From contig JBAZRT010000008.1 of the NCBI GenBank assembly GCA_041662765.1, positions 1 to 21,104 on the forward strand: a stretch of DNA of 21,104 nt, in the 5' to 3' direction. This document shows positions 20,670 to 21,104 of this stretch, piece by piece. The position numbers and the translations under genes were made by a program. Under the pieces are notes generated by a model. That model saw nothing but the letters and a program-made list of their open reading frames with translations. It ran no database searches and was not told the origin of the DNA. Position 1 is the first letter of the stretch, and each line of letters begins with the position of its first letter. Origin of the DNA: JAPLXD01 sp041662765. Lineage in GTDB: Bacteria > Patescibacteriota > Minisyncoccia > Moranbacterales > UBA11712.

Positions 20670-21104
20670 TGGATATATCAAAAATAAGAAAAAATTTCCC
20701 GGCTCTGAAAAAAACAATCGGTGGCAAGAGGATGATTTATTTCGACAATGCTTGCAGCGTATTGAAACCGAAGCCGGTTATTGAGGCCATCAATAATTTT
20801 TATTCCAATTTTGGCTCCTGCGCCGGCAACCGCTCAAGCCATCTTCTCAGCTGGGAAGTTCAGGAATTGATTGAAGAAGCAAGAGAAAAAGTAGCCAATT
20901 TCATTGGTGCTAGCTCAGCAGAGGAAATAATTTGGACAAAAAATACGACAGAAAGCATCAATCTGGTCGCTGCGTCTTTGCCTATAAAGAGCGAACGAAA
21001 TGAAATTGTTTTGACCGGGGTGGAACACCACAGCAATATGCTGCCGTATTTCGAACAGAATCGGAAGCGAAAAATAAAAATAAAAATAGTTCCCCCGGCT
21101 AAAG
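20669..21104 (+). CDS. SufS/cysteine desulfurase-like PLP aminotransferase class V, N-terminal part (3' truncated)
   Basis: About 145 residues are visible. The start MDISKIRKNFPAL and IYFDNACSVLKPKPVIEAINNFY match the opening of SufS/CsdA-type enzymes (usual form YLDNAATTQKP). Next come AREKVANFIGASSAEEIIWTKNTTESINLVA and VLTGVEHHSNMLPY, containing the His that stacks on the cofactor. The catalytic lysine and the active-site Cys loop lie beyond the window. Odd points are Cys-Ser in place of the usual Ala-Thr after DNA, and FGSCAGNRSSHLLS in place of the usual NVHRGVH loop. The start overlaps the preceding stop by one base. In this setting it could supply sulfur for the many iron-sulfur clusters, or act on the peptide; neither is shown. 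Confidence 0.85.
   Translation, partial: MDISKIRKNFPALKKTIGGKRMIYFDNACSVLKPKPVIEAINNFYSNFGSCAGNRSSHLLSWEVQELIEEAREKVANFIGASSAEEIIWTKNTTESINLVAASLPIKSERNEIVLTGVEHHSNMLPYFEQNRKRKIKIKIVPPAK

Noticed and set aside
9900..21104. Reading the radical SAM array as a PQQ or mycofactocin pathway
   Set aside because: No PqqA/MftA-like peptide, PqqC or MftE-like enzyme is present; the His-Gly-Ser peptide and HxsD-like proteins point to an Hxs-type system.

Overview
The window looks like part of a genome from the candidate phyla radiation (Patescibacteria), probably a Parcubacteria/Moranbacteria-like lineage. The grounds are the secreted protein built of Cys-rich modules, the many small orphan genes, the Patescibacteria-style mix of a lone formate-tetrahydrofolate ligase, an iron/manganese superoxide dismutase and a beta-propeller surface protein, and TGA acting as a normal stop (for example at 3122 and 12072), which argues against code-25 lineages. 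Two runs of ten Ns (6730-6739, 19723-19732) are scaffold joins, so this is probably a metagenome assembly.

Positions 1-3175 hold the C-terminal half of formate-tetrahydrofolate ligase, a DHFR/RibD-type reductase, a string of very small genes (36-75 codons) separated by intrinsic terminators, and a tRNA-Pro(GGG). Positions 3176-8640 hold a membrane-anchored beta-propeller protein, an ECF-type sigma factor followed by a membrane protein (possibly its anti-sigma partner), a superoxide dismutase, and, convergent to it, a two-gene operon for a helical cytosolic protein and a CPVC membrane protein. At 8848-9882 a secreted Cys-rich protein marks the switch to an all-plus-strand block.

From about 9900 to the right edge lies the highlight: a compact operon-like array that I read as an expanded, divergent His-Xaa-Ser (Hxs) peptide-modification system. 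It contains an HxsD-like protein, a second shorter HxsD-like protein, an HxsB-like SPASM radical SAM enzyme, a Cys-rich membrane-anchored protein, a small precursor with ten perfect His-Gly-Ser repeats, a 610-residue protein with two radical SAM domains, a DUF483-like protein, an HxsC-like radical SAM protein, four more radical SAM units (the last two probably one fused protein hidden by an assembly gap), and the start of a SufS-like PLP enzyme. That makes eight radical SAM domains around one repeat peptide. Classical Hxs loci, as I know them, have one precursor (HxsA), two maturases (HxsB, HxsC) and HxsD. The chemistry and role of the product are unknown; what is inferred here is only that the peptide is the substrate.

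The radical SAM block looks lower in G+C than the left half (sample lines of about 28-40% against about 48%), which would fit acquisition by transfer, but this was judged from a few lines only.
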